Assembly: GCA_036403515.1 (NCBI GenBank)
Contig: DASWQV010000059.1
Location: forward strand, 150,785 to 214,784
Reading direction: 5' to 3'
Length of the DNA stretch: 64,000 nt
DNA from: VRUE01 sp036403515
GTDB taxonomy: Bacteria; Actinomycetota; Thermoleophilia; Solirubrobacterales; 70-9
The notes under the pieces are model-generated. The model did no database searches, had not been told where the DNA came from, and saw only the letters and a list, made by a program, of their open reading frames with translations. The translations under genes and the position numbers were made by a program. This document shows, piece after piece, positions 26,446 to 34,765 of this stretch (position 1 is its first letter; each line of letters opens with the position of its first letter).

Positions 26446-27755
26446 TAGCCCGGGTCCGCGACCAGCACTTCGTCGTCGAGGCCTGACTCCGGAGTGATCA
26501 GGATCGCGCCCTCGCCGGTCACATAGGCCTCCTCGCCGTGCTGGACGACGTCCATGCCGAGGCCCTCCTCGCGTTCGGAGGCCCGCAGCGGCATCGCCAG
26601 CCCGATCAACCTGAGCAGCACGAAGGTGACGACGAAGGCGTAGACGGGGGCGACCAGCGCTGCGAGCGCCTGGTCGCCGAGCTGGGCGGCGTTGCCATAG
26701 AAGAGGCCGTCGGAGACGCCGTTCCATCCCACCTGGGCGAAGAAGCCGATGAAGAGGATGCCGGTGAAGCCGGCCAGGCCGTGGGCGGCGAGGACGTCGA
26801 GCGTCTCGTCGACCCGGGTGCGGGTTCGCCAGACGATGATCGCGTAGCTCGGCAGCGCGGCGAGCGCTCCCAGCAGCATCGCCCAGCCGGGGCTGATGAA
26901 GCCCCCGGCCGGGGTGATCGCGACGCAGCCGACGACGATCGCCGTCGCCGCGCCGATCGCGGTCACTTTCCTGCCCCGGATCAGGTCGAGGGCGAACCAG
27001 ACGACCAGCGTGCAGGCCGGGGTGAGCAGCGTGTTGACGAAGGCCAGCACGCTGGGGTTGCCGGTCGAGAAGCCGCTGCCGCCGTTGAAGCCGAACCAGC
27101 CGAACCAGAGCAACCCGGCGCCGAGCAGCACGTACACCGCGTTGTGGGGAAGCAGCGCCTGGCGGCCGTAGTCCTTGCGGGCGCCGACCACGAGCGCCGC
27201 CGCTAGGGCCGAGAAGCCGGAGCCCATCTCGACCGGAACGCCGCCGGCGAAGTCGAGGGTGCCGCCCGCCTGCAGCCAGCCGCCCCCGAAGGCCCAGTGG
27301 GCGAGCACGGCGTAGACCAGCACCGACCACAGCGCCGCGAAGACGAGGAAGGCGCCGAAGCGCATCCGCTCGACCACGGCGCCGGAGATGAGGGCGACGG
27401 TGATGATGCAGAAGGTCGCCTGGAAGGCCATGAAGAGCAGCTCCGGGATAGTCGTCCCGTCGCGCGGGGCAAAGTCGACCCCGTGCAGGAAGGCGTTGCC
27501 GAGGCCGCCGACCAGGCCGCCGTCGCCGTCGAAGGCGATCGAGTAGCCGACCGCCGCCCAGGTGACCGCGGCGACGGCGATCGCGCCGACGCACATCATG
27601 AAGGTGTTGAGCGTGTTCTTCGAGCGCACCAGGCCGGCGTAGAAGAGGCCGAGGGCCGGCGTCATCATCAGGACCAGCGCCGTCGCGACCAGCATCCAGG
27701 CCGTGTCGCCGGTGTCGATTCCCGTGACCGCGGCGAGGGCCGCCAGCCCGCTCAC
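26445..27755 (-). CDS. amt: Ammonium transporter Amt
   Basis: 436 residues with 11 membrane spans. Key segments: LFYAGLVRSKNTLN, the FQATFCIIT gate region, the first pore His in LAHWAFGGG, FGWFGFNGGSGF, and the second pore His in AAHGLAGFTG. It conducts ammonium across the membrane and is gated by PII. The C-terminal tail carries an unusual acidic extension. Its start overlaps the glnK stop by four bases, so the pair is one operon. Confidence 0.96.
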   Translation of the reverse strand: MSGLAALAAVTGIDTGDTAWMLVATALVLMMTPALGLFYAGLVRSKNTLNTFMMCVGAIAVAAVTWAAVGYSIAFDGDGGLVGGLGNAFLHGVDFAPRDGTTIPELLFMAFQATFCIITVALISGAVVERMRFGAFLVFAALWSVLVYAVLAHWAFGGGWLQAGGTLDFAGGVPVEMGSGFSALAAALVVGARKDYGRQALLPHNAVYVLLGAGLLWFGWFGFNGGSGFSTGNPSVLAFVNTLLTPACTLVVWFALDLIRGRKVTAIGAATAIVVGCVAITPAGGFISPGWAMLLGALAALPSYAIIVWRTRTRVDETLDVLAAHGLAGFTGILFIGFFAQVGWNGVSDGLFYGNAAQLGDQALAALVAPVYAFVVTFVLLRLIGLAMPLRASEREEGLGMDVVQHGEEAYVTGEGAILITPESGLDDEVLVADPG

Positions 27756-28105
27756 TTGTCCACCGGCGTCACGGCGCCCATGTCGGTGTCGCCGGTGCGG
27801 ATCCGCACCGCCTGCTCCAGCGGCACGACGAAGATCTTGCCATCGCCGACTTCGCCGGTCCGGGCCCCCTCGCAGAGGGCCTCGACCGTCGGCCCGACGA
27901 ACTCGTCGGAGACGGCGATCTCGAAGCGGACCTTCTCGGCGAGGCCCATCTGCACGGTGGTGCCGCGGTAGGTCTCGACCCGCTCGAGCTCGCCGCCGTG
28001 GCCCTGCACGCGGCTCATCGAGACGCCGCGCACGTCGGCGCGATAGAGCGACTCCAGGACATCGTTTGCCTTCTCCGGGCGGACGATGCCGATGACGAGT
28101 TTCAC
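27752..28105 (-). CDS. glnK: PII signal protein GlnK, lacking Tyr51
   Basis: 117 residues from GTG 28105. PII features: KLVIGIVRPEKANDV at the N-terminus, GDGKIFVVPLEQAVRIRTG at the C-terminus. In the T-loop, where the family reads YRGAEYxV, this one reads YRGTTVQMG, so the modified Tyr51 is replaced by Val. The usual Gln39 also appears to be Glu. It cannot be uridylylated or adenylylated at Tyr51; control must rely on nucleotide and 2-oxoglutarate binding, perhaps altered. Role: ammonium-dependent gating of Amt. Confidence 0.93.
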   Translation of the reverse strand: MKLVIGIVRPEKANDVLESLYRADVRGVSMSRVQGHGGELERVETYRGTTVQMGLAEKVRFEIAVSDEFVGPTVEALCEGARTGEVGDGKIFVVPLEQAVRIRTGDTDMGAVTPVDK

Positions 28106-28184
28106 GATTCTCCCCTTCCCACTTTTGCCGGCTGAAGCGTGCGCGAGCCTAACCGACGCTCGGGCGGATGCGGAGCGAGGGTCG

Positions 28185-28421
28185 CTACTCGGCGTCCAGC
28201 AGGCTGAGCAGGCTGCGGTGGTCCTCCTCGCAGGCCGGGCAGCCGGCGAGGTGGGCGCGCATGCCCGGAACCGAGCTGTCGGCGTCGGCCCCGGCGAGCT
28301 CGAGCTCGACGTAGCGGTCGAGCTCGGCAAAGCACTCCTCGCAGCTCAGCTCGGGACCGCTGGGACCCAGTGCTCTGGCGAGGATGCGGGCGGGATCGTT
28401 GCGGTCGTCTGGCTTGCTCAT
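28185..28421 (-). CDS. Zinc-finger anti-sigma factor
   Basis: A 78-residue protein with SCEECFAELDRYVELEL and HLAGCPACEEDH, the zf-HC2 pattern (His-x3-Cys-x2-Cys) of zinc-binding anti-sigma factors. It has no membrane segment and so acts in the cytoplasm, possibly as a redox-sensitive ZAS protein. Its start overlaps the stop of the sigma factor gene (ATGA), the standard arrangement. Confidence 0.82.
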   Translation of the reverse strand: MSKPDDRNDPARILARALGPSGPELSCEECFAELDRYVELELAGADADSSVPGMRAHLAGCPACEEDHRSLLSLLDAE

Positions 28422-29098
28422 CGCTGCTCCGGTCTGTCTCGTTCGTCGACGTCGAAGCCGCGCTCGGAGAGCGCCGCCCGCAGCTTGCGCCGCGCGTCGT
28501 GAAGTGTCTTGTAGAGAGCGCCGCGGCTCGAGCCGCGGCGCTCGGCGAGGACGTCGATCGGGACGTCGTTGAGCGTCACGGCGACCAGGACCTCGCGCTG
28601 GCGGGCGCTGAGGCTGCGCTCGATCTCCTCGCCGAGGGCCTCGATCAGGTCGCGGGTCTCCGCCTCGCCCGAGACGCCGCGCCGCGCATCGGCGAGAACG
28701 CCCCAGGCCTCGTCCTCGAGCGGAACCTCGCGGCCCTGCCAGGCGCGGCGGCGGACCTTGACCCCGGCCTCGAGCAGGGCGAACTTGTAGGCCCAGGTGG
28801 TGAAGCGGCTTTCGCCGCGAAACTCGCCGAGCTTGCCGAGCACGGCGAGGAGCGCGTCGTCGGCGCTCTGCTGCGCGAGGTCCTCGTGATCGTCGCCGCG
28901 CAGATGGGCAAGCGACGCCCGGCGGCGATTGACCTCGAAGCGCGCCGCCTTGAGCAGCATGGCGTGAAGCTCGACCACCGCCGCCTCGCGCTGCGGACCG
29001 CCGGCGCTGAGCCGTTCGTGCAGGTTCCGCGACGAAGCGGCGCTGCCCGACTCAGCTTTGGGTGTCTCCATCGGCATCGCCAAGGTGGATGGTGCCAT
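28418..29098 (-). CDS. ECF-type sigma factor
   Basis: 226 residues (ATG 29098; ATG 29071 is an alternative). Region 2 is HEDLAQQSADDALLAVLGKLGEFRGESRFTTWAY, split here by family variation. Region 4 is SLSARQREVLVAVTLNDVPIDVLAERRGSSRGALYK, written in pieces: LSARQREVL and SSRGALYKTLHDARRKL form the -35-binding HTH. It directs RNA polymerase to its own promoters and is held by the downstream anti-sigma factor. It is divergent from the DoxX-like gene, a possible target. Confidence 0.85.
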   Translation of the reverse strand: MAPSTLAMPMETPKAESGSAASSRNLHERLSAGGPQREAAVVELHAMLLKAARFEVNRRRASLAHLRGDDHEDLAQQSADDALLAVLGKLGEFRGESRFTTWAYKFALLEAGVKVRRRAWQGREVPLEDEAWGVLADARRGVSGEAETRDLIEALGEEIERSLSARQREVLVAVTLNDVPIDVLAERRGSSRGALYKTLHDARRKLRAALSERGFDVDERDRPEQR

Positions 29099-29261
29099 GA
29101 ATCGTTAGTGACCCGGGATTGGCGGCTCTTACCTCTGAGAGCCGTCCTATCGCCATGTCACGGATGACAGATGGGGGTCCCGCAGCTTTTGGCGGGCGGG
29201 TAAGACGGCGGCGGTCGGCGACGCAAACAGAGGCGACCGATCCATCGACCACGGAGGAACC

Positions 29262-29720
29262 ATGTCCACCACCACGCTCGACCCGCGCGCCCATCTCGAA
29301 CACTCATCTACGCTCGCCCAGCGCCTCAAGGGCGACCCCGCCTACCAGGCCTTCCTGCTGCTGCGCATCGCCTTCACCGTCGCGCCGATCGCCTTCGGCC
29401 TCGACAAGTTCTTCAACGTGCTGGTCGACTGGGAGAGCTATCTCGCCCCCTGGATCAACGACATCGTTCCGGGCAGCGCCTCGACCGCGATGCACATCGT
29501 CGGCGTGGTCGAGATCCTCGCCGGCATCGCCGTCGCGCTGAAGCCACGCTACGGCGCCTACCTGGTAGCGGCCTGGCTCGGCGGCATCATCGTCAACCTG
29601 CTCACCTACTCTGGCTACTACGACATCGCCCTGCGCGACTTCGGCCTGATGCTCGGCGCCCTCACCCTGGCGCGGCTGGCGAGCAAGTACGACCCACCGG
29701 GACTCGACGTGAGGCTCTAG
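29262..29720 (+). CDS. DoxX-like four-helix membrane protein
   Basis: 152 residues with about four hydrophobic spans (AFLLLRIAFTVAPIAFGLDK, ILAGIAVAL, LVAAWLGGIIVNLLT, LMLGALTLARLA). The layout matches DoxX/DoxD-like membrane proteins, which take part in poorly defined redox or stress functions. GGAGGA lies upstream of ATG 29262. The CGGCTCT/AGAGCCG hairpin at 29123-29144 in the divergent spacer may be regulatory. Divergence from the sigma gene hints at control by it. Confidence 0.75.
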   Translation: MSTTTLDPRAHLEHSSTLAQRLKGDPAYQAFLLLRIAFTVAPIAFGLDKFFNVLVDWESYLAPWINDIVPGSASTAMHIVGVVEILAGIAVALKPRYGAYLVAAWLGGIIVNLLTYSGYYDIALRDFGLMLGALTLARLASKYDPPGLDVRL

Positions 29721-29754
29721 TGAGTTTCTCGGGCGCGGCTCTGAACGAGGCTCA

Positions 29755-29760
29755 TAGGAT
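29755..29760 (+). promoter_or_regulatory. -10 box of a leaderless promoter
   Basis: TAGGAT lies exactly 6 nt before GTG 29767 of the nitronate monooxygenase gene. Confidence 0.5.
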
Positions 29761-29766
29761 CGCCGT

Positions 29767-30729
29767 GTGACGATCCTCGAGCGCCTCGGAGTCGAGACCC
29801 CGGTCGTACAGGCAGGGATGGGCGGCGGCCTCAGCCGGCACGAGCTGGCCGCCGCCGTCTCCGAGGCGGGCGGGCTGGGGACGATCGCGGTCAACGGCGA
29901 GGCCGCGGTCAGGCGCGAGCTCGCCGCAGCCAGGGCGCTGACGGCGGCGCCGATCGCGGTCAACCTGCTGTTGCCGTTTGCCCGGCGCAGCTGGTTCGAG
30001 GCCGCGGCCGGCGCCGACGCCCTGGTCACCTTCTGGGGCGTCCCGCACCGCCGCACCGCTGGCGTCTGGATGCACCAGTGCGGCTCGGTCGCCGAGGCGC
30101 GCTCGGCCCACGCGGCGGGCGCCGACGCGATCATCGTCCAGGGCTTCGAGGCCGGCGGCCACGTGCGCGGCACCACGCCCGCCCTGGATCTCCACGAGCG
30201 GGTCAGGGCCGCGCTGCCGGCCGCCTACCCGACCCTCCTTGCGGGCGGAATCGCCGAGCGCGGCGACGTCGTCCGCGCCCTTGAGGCGGGCGCGAGTGCT
30301 GCCGTGGCGGGGACACGCTTCCTTCTCAGCGACGAGAGCCGCGCCCACCCGCTCTACAAGCAACGCGCGCTGGCGACGACGGATACGGTCCTCACCGAAC
30401 TGTTCGGCTTCGGTTGGCCCGCGCCCCATCGGGTCGGGCGAAACGCGGCGACCGAGCGTTGGCTCGGCGTCGGCGATGCACGCGGCCCGCGCCTGAACCG
30501 CGTCATCAACCGCCTCTCCGCTCCCGCCGCGCGCTTCACGCCGGCCGCCGCCCAGATGCGCCTGGCCCGCGCCCAACGACCAGGCAGCCGCGTGCTCACC
30601 CCGGCCGGGCCGACTGACGACGGGTTCGCCAACCTCATCGACGCCGGGCCCCTCTACATGGGGCAGACGGTCGCGCGAATGGATGAGGTTCGGCCGGCGG
30701 CGGAGATCGTCGCCGCCCTGACGCCTTAG
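29767..30729 (+). CDS. Nitronate monooxygenase-like flavoprotein
   Basis: 320 residues in a TIM-barrel of the 2-nitropropane dioxygenase family. It opens ERLGVETPVVQAGMGGGLSRHELAAAVSEAGGLG, written here across its parts: PVVQAGMGGG binds FMN. The catalytic His and Gly-rich loop are in QGFEAGGHVRG, and LLAGGIAERGDVVRAL closes the phosphate site. It oxidises nitronates such as propionate-3-nitronate with FMN, probably as detoxification. Monocistronic with its own leaderless promoter. Confidence 0.85.
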   Translation: MTILERLGVETPVVQAGMGGGLSRHELAAAVSEAGGLGTIAVNGEAAVRRELAAARALTAAPIAVNLLLPFARRSWFEAAAGADALVTFWGVPHRRTAGVWMHQCGSVAEARSAHAAGADAIIVQGFEAGGHVRGTTPALDLHERVRAALPAAYPTLLAGGIAERGDVVRALEAGASAAVAGTRFLLSDESRAHPLYKQRALATTDTVLTELFGFGWPAPHRVGRNAATERWLGVGDARGPRLNRVINRLSAPAARFTPAAAQMRLARAQRPGSRVLTPAGPTDDGFANLIDAGPLYMGQTVARMDEVRPAAEIVAALTP

Positions 30730-30804
30730 GGCCCGTCGCGCACCGCGTCGCCGCCGCCAGACGTGCGCGAGGGTTTTTGAGACAGGCTCCGCGGGCGGTG
30801 GCTC

Positions 30805-31224
30805 TCAGCGCTCGCCGACATCGGCGCTGAGGATCGGCTTCAGGTCGACGATCGGAGTGCCGTCGATGGCCTCTATCCGGCGGACTCGAAGGCGTCTCCC
30901 GTCGATCTCGGCCACCTCCACGCGATGCAGGCCGATCGGGTTGGGTCGGTCGGGCGAGCGGGTGGAGAAGACGCCCTGGGCCGGGCGCGAGAGATCGCCG
31001 CGGGGGTGGACGCTGAGCACGTCGCGGCGCGCCCGGTCGAGCCAGGTGAGGACGATGATCTCGTCGCCGACCCCGATCCCGGCAAGCGCCTCGACCGGGC
31101 TGGCGTCGAGGACGAGCCAGGCGTCGGGCGCGCCCTCGTCGCCCTGCTTCGGGGCGGTCGACGGGTCGGTGAGCGGGGACTCGACCCGGCCGATCGGCGC
31201 CAGCTCGATGCGTTCCTCGGTCAT
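30805..31224 (-). CDS. TrmO/TsaA-like tRNA methyltransferase domain protein
   Basis: 139 residues with UPF0066 motifs: IGRVESPL at the N-terminus, VLTWLDRA, FSTRSPDRPNPIGLHRVEV, the family signature, and a C-terminal DGTPIVDLKPIL. The E. coli relative TrmO methylates N6-threonylcarbamoyladenosine in tRNA with SAM. Length fits the single-domain version. It is divergent from the epimerase-like gene at 31272. Confidence 0.85.
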   Translation of the reverse strand: MTEERIELAPIGRVESPLTDPSTAPKQGDEGAPDAWLVLDASPVEALAGIGVGDEIIVLTWLDRARRDVLSVHPRGDLSRPAQGVFSTRSPDRPNPIGLHRVEVAEIDGRRLRVRRIEAIDGTPIVDLKPILSADVGER

Positions 31225-31258
31225 CGGTTGAACCTATCGCCGTCCGGCGGCCGGCTGG

Positions 31259-31264
31259 TACGGT
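31259..31264 (+). promoter_or_regulatory. -10 box of a leaderless promoter
   Basis: TACGGT lies 7 nt before ATG 31272. Confidence 0.45.
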
Positions 31265-31271
31265 CGCCGGG

Positions 31272-32285
31272 ATGAAGACGGTTCTGGTCACCGGCGGCTC
31301 GGGATTCCTCGGCGGCTGGTGCCTGGTCGAGTTGCTGCGCGGCGACTACTTGGTAAGGACCACGGTGCGCGATCCCGCCCGTGAGGCGGAGGTCCGGGCG
31401 CGGGTCGAGTCGCAGGTCGACACCGGCGACCGGCTCACCGTTTTCGCCGCCGACCTGCGGAGCGACGAGGGCTGGGAGCAGGCCGTGCAGGGCTGTGACT
31501 ACGTGCTCCACGTCGCCTCGCCGTTCCCGCTGACGCAGCCGAAAGATCCCGATGAGCTGATCGTGCCGGCGCGCGAGGGAACCCTGCGGGTCCTGAAAGC
31601 CGCGCTTGACGCCGGAGTCGGCCGCGTCGTCGTCACCTCCTCGGTGGCCGCGGTTCGTGGCAGCGTCGACCACACGTCGGCGCCGCTGAGCGAGGAAAGC
31701 TGGACCGACCTGGACAGCTCCGAGATCACGCCCTACACACGCTCGAAGACGGTCGCCGAGCGCGCCGCCTGGGATCTGGTCAACGAGCGGGGTGAGACCG
31801 AGAAGCTGGCTGTGGTCAATCCCGGCGCCATCCTCGGGCCGGTCCTCGGCGACGATCGGTCCCCCTCGCTCGAACTGGTCAATCGACTGCTCAAGGGGAT
31901 GCCGGGAGCGCCGCGGATCGGCTTCAGCATCGTCGACGTCCGCGACGTCGTCGACCTGGAGCTGAAAGCGATGACCATGCCCGAGGCCGGCGGGGAGCGC
32001 TTCATCGCCGTTGCCCGCTTTCAGTGGATGTCGGAAGTCGCCGCGATCCTGCGCGACCGTCTCGGTCCGGCCGCGGCGAAGGTGCCCAAGCGCGCCGTTC
32101 CCAACTTCGTCGTCCGCCTGATGGGCATCTTCGACCCCGGGGTCCGCTCGATCGCGGGCCAGCTCGGCCAGAAGGTGGAGCTGTCGAGCAAGAAGGCGGA
32201 AACGGTTCTCGGCTGGCAGCCGCGACCCATCGAGGAGACGGTCGTCGATTGCGCGCAGAGCCTGGTCGACGCGAAGGCGGACTGA
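31272..32285 (+). CDS. NAD-dependent epimerase/dihydroflavonol-reductase-like SDR
   Basis: 337 residues, extended SDR. TGGSGFLGGW binds the dinucleotide, VLHVASPFP follows, and VVVTSSVAAVRG plus YTRSKTVAERAAW supply the Ser and the Tyr/Lys pair. The pattern is closest to dihydroflavonol-4-reductase and aldehyde-reductase types. Substrate unknown. It is followed three bases later by an alcohol dehydrogenase gene, so the two probably form one operon. Confidence 0.88.
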   Translation: MKTVLVTGGSGFLGGWCLVELLRGDYLVRTTVRDPAREAEVRARVESQVDTGDRLTVFAADLRSDEGWEQAVQGCDYVLHVASPFPLTQPKDPDELIVPAREGTLRVLKAALDAGVGRVVVTSSVAAVRGSVDHTSAPLSEESWTDLDSSEITPYTRSKTVAERAAWDLVNERGETEKLAVVNPGAILGPVLGDDRSPSLELVNRLLKGMPGAPRIGFSIVDVRDVVDLELKAMTMPEAGGERFIAVARFQWMSEVAAILRDRLGPAAAKVPKRAVPNFVVRLMGIFDPGVRSIAGQLGQKVELSSKKAETVLGWQPRPIEETVVDCAQSLVDAKAD

Positions 32286-32288
32286 GCG

Positions 32289-33395
32289 ATGAAGATGCGC
32301 GCCGCGGTGCTGGAGGAGTTCGGCGAGCCACTCGCGGTGCTGGAGGTCGAGCTCGCCGAGCCGCGGGCCGGTGAGGTGCTGGTTCGCCTCGTCGCCTGCG
32401 GCGTCTGCCACACCGACCTCTACACCGCCTCCGGCGCCGACCCCTCGGGCTACGCGCCGGCCGTGCTCGGCCACGAGGGGGCGGGCGTCGTCGAGCGGGT
32501 CGGGGCGGACGTCACCTCGCTCGCAGCGGGCGACCACGTCGTCACCCTCTTCTCGCCCCAGTGCGGCGAGTGCGTGCACTGCGTCGACCCGCGGACCAAC
32601 CTCTGCCTGGCGATCCGCGAGCAGCAGAACAGGGGCTTCCTTCCCGACGGCACGACGCGGATCTCACGCGACGGCGACGGCGTGCGCCACTTCATGGGCT
32701 GCTCGACCTTCGCGGAGTACACCGTGATGCCCGAGATCGCCCTCGCCAAGATCGACCCGGAGGCGCCGTTCGAGCACGCCTGCCTCTTCGCCTGCGGCCT
32801 CTCGACCGGCCTCGGCGCCGCGATCAACACCGCCGCCGTCGAAGCGGGATCGACGTGCGTCGTCTTCGGCGCCGGCATGGTCGGCCTCGGCGCGGTCGCC
32901 GGCTGCCGCCTGCAGGGCGCCGAGCGGATCGTCTGCGTGGACCTCTCGCCGGAGCGGCTCGAGCTGGCCCGCGGCCAGGGGGCGACCGAAACGATCGAAG
33001 CTGGCGAGGGCACTGTCGAAGAGATCCTCGAGATGACCGACGGCTTCGGCGCCGACTACACCTTCGAGGCAACCGGCAAGGTCGCCGTGATGCGCCAGGC
33101 GGTCGAAGCCGCCCGCATGGCCTGGGGCCTCTGCACGATCGCTGGCGTCGCCGGCAGGGGGGAGACTCTCGACATCGTCCCGCGGCTGCTGATCACCGGC
33201 CGCCGCGTCGCCGGCTCTTCCTTCGGCGGCGTCAAGGGCCGTGACCAGGTGCCCGTCCTGATCGAGCGCGCGATGGCCGGTGAGATCGACGTCGAGCCCT
33301 TCATCTCGCACCGGCTGAGCCTCGACCAGGTCAACCGCGGCTTCGAGCTGATGGAAGACCAGGACGGCATTCGCAGCGTGATCGAGTTCCACTAG
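32289..33395 (+). CDS. Zinc-dependent class III-type alcohol dehydrogenase
   Basis: 368 residues. Catalytic zinc ligands are in CGVCHTD and GHEGAGVVERVG. The structural zinc site is CGECVHCVDPRTNLC. The nucleotide fold is VFGAGMVGLGAVAGC. The sequence resembles class III enzymes acting on formaldehyde-thiol adducts or on aryl alcohols. The exact cofactor thiol (mycothiol or other) cannot be read. It is probably co-expressed with the reductase before it; a long hairpin follows at 33397. Confidence 0.9.
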   Translation: MKMRAAVLEEFGEPLAVLEVELAEPRAGEVLVRLVACGVCHTDLYTASGADPSGYAPAVLGHEGAGVVERVGADVTSLAAGDHVVTLFSPQCGECVHCVDPRTNLCLAIREQQNRGFLPDGTTRISRDGDGVRHFMGCSTFAEYTVMPEIALAKIDPEAPFEHACLFACGLSTGLGAAINTAAVEAGSTCVVFGAGMVGLGAVAGCRLQGAERIVCVDLSPERLELARGQGATETIEAGEGTVEEILEMTDGFGADYTFEATGKVAVMRQAVEAARMAWGLCTIAGVAGRGETLDIVPRLLITGRRVAGSSFGGVKGRDQVPVLIERAMAGEIDVEPFISHRLSLDQVNRGFELMEDQDGIRSVIEFH

Positions 33396-33396
33396 G

Positions 33397-33457
33397 TGGT
33401 CGATTCCCCTGGGGCTTTCCGCGAGCGATCGCGGCTGCGCCCCGTGGGAATCGACCA
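33397..33457. terminator. Long nested hairpin after the alcohol dehydrogenase gene
   Basis: TGGTCGATTCCC (33397-33408) pairs with GGGAATCGACCA (33446-33457). Inside, GGGGC pairs with GCCCC and CCGCGA with TCGCGG around a GCGA tetraloop. It starts 2 nt after the stop codon. The outer arms share TGGTCGATT/AATCGACCA with the palindrome at 3427-3475. Confidence 0.65.
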
Positions 33458-33550
33458 ACCCCGCGCGAATGGACGGCGCGGCCGACGCTTGACCGCTCGC
33501 GATCCTGGGTAAGGGAGCGCCAACAAGGGCCCCGACGAAAGGATGCAGGC

Positions 33551-33943
33551 GTGGGTTCCGACCAGTACCACGAGCCGCCGGAGGAGTTGCCCGCGGAGAC
33601 CCGCACCTTTGCCCGCCTCTGCACGTCGCTTACCGAGGAGGCGGAGGCGATTGGCTGGTACGAGCAGCGGATGGCGCTCGAGGCCGACGAGGAGGCGCAG
33701 GCGATCATGCACGACGCCCAGGGCGAGGAGTTCAAGCACTTCTGCATGGACCTCGAGTTCCTCCTGCGACGGACCCCGCTGTGGCGGGAGATCGCCGAGG
33801 GTATCCTCTTCCAAGAGGGAGACATCGTCGAGCACGGCGAGGAGGCCGAGGAGGAGGCGACCGAGGGCGCCGCATCGCGCGGTGCGCCGCTCGCCGGCGG
33901 CGAGTCGCTCGGCATCGGCAGCCTCCGCGAGGCGGCCGCATGA
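33551..33943 (+). CDS. Encapsulated ferritin (EncFtn) with cargo-loading tail
   Basis: 130 residues from GTG 33551. The body matches EncFtn: YHEPPEELPAET, then SLTEEAEAIGWYEQRM and DAQGEEFKHFCMDLEFLLRR, with Glu and His ligands for the ferroxidase site. An acidic linker leads to a C-terminal GGESLGIGSLREAA tail, which matches the LxIGSL encapsulation signal. It oxidises Fe(II) and passes it into the encapsulin shell. The encapsulin gene overlaps its stop by four bases. Confidence 0.93.
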   Translation: MGSDQYHEPPEELPAETRTFARLCTSLTEEAEAIGWYEQRMALEADEEAQAIMHDAQGEEFKHFCMDLEFLLRRTPLWREIAEGILFQEGDIVEHGEEAEEEATEGAASRGAPLAGGESLGIGSLREAAA

Positions 33944-34738
33944 GCCACCTGCTGCGCGAGCACGCGCCAATCACCGAGGGCGCCTGGCAGCTGCTCGACT
34001 CCGAGGCCCGCGAGCGCCTCGCCCCGGCCCTCGCGGCCCGAAAGCTCGTCGACTTCTCGGGGCCCCACGGTTGGCAGCACTCGGCGACGAACCTCGGCCG
34101 GGTGAAGCAGATCCTCGACCCGCCGGGCGGTGGGGTCAGCGGCGCGCAGCGACAGGTCCTGGCGCTCACCGAGCTGCGGTCGCCGTTCTCGATTGACCGC
34201 GCGGAGCTCTCCGATGCCGACCGCGGCGCCGAGGACGCCGATCTGGAGGCTCTCGACAGCCGCCCACCGGATCGCCGTCGCCGAGAACGCCGCCGTCTTC
34301 CACGGCTGGAGCGCCGCCGGAATCGTCGGCATCCTCGAGGCGTCGCCGCACGAGGCAATCGAGCTCGGCGAGGACTGCGAGCGCTACCCACGCCACGTCG
34401 CCAAGGCGGTCGACGCCCTGCTCAGCGTTGGGGTTGACGGCCCCTATGGCCTCGCTCTTGGCCCCGAGGCGCACACCCGGGTCCTCGAGACCAGCGAGCA
34501 CGGCGGCTATCCGCTGCTGGAACACCTGCGTGAGATCGTCGGCGGTCCCCTCGTCTGGTCGCCGGGCGTGAAAGGGGCGGCCGTGCTCAGCCTGCGCGGC
34601 GGTGACTTCCTCTTCGAGTCCGGCGAGGATCTTTCGATCGGCTACGAGAGCCACGACGCCGAGTCCGTCAGCCTTTACCTCGAGGAGACGATCAGCTTCC
34701 GCGTCGCCACCCCCGAGGCGGCGGTCGCGCTCAGCTGA
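33940..34738 (+). pseudogene. Encapsulin shell protein gene with a frameshift
   Basis: From ATG 33940 the first ~106 codons read as encapsulin (LLREHAPITEGAWQLLD, FSGPHGWQHSATNLG, LTELRSPFSIDRAEL). Near 34255-34258 the frame shifts, and the rest continues in another frame (TAAHRIAVAENAAVFHGW, GVDGPYGLALG, YPLLEHLREIVGG, LSIGYESHD, ISFRVATPEAAV). One extra base (A in GACAGCC) explains it; removing it gives ~265 residues, the normal length. As written the shell cannot form. A sequencing or assembly error, a recent mutation or programmed frameshifting are all possible. HK97-fold iron nanocompartment. Confidence 0.88.
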
Positions 34739-34765
34739 GCGGAGTCTCTCGCGGCCGGCTCGGAT

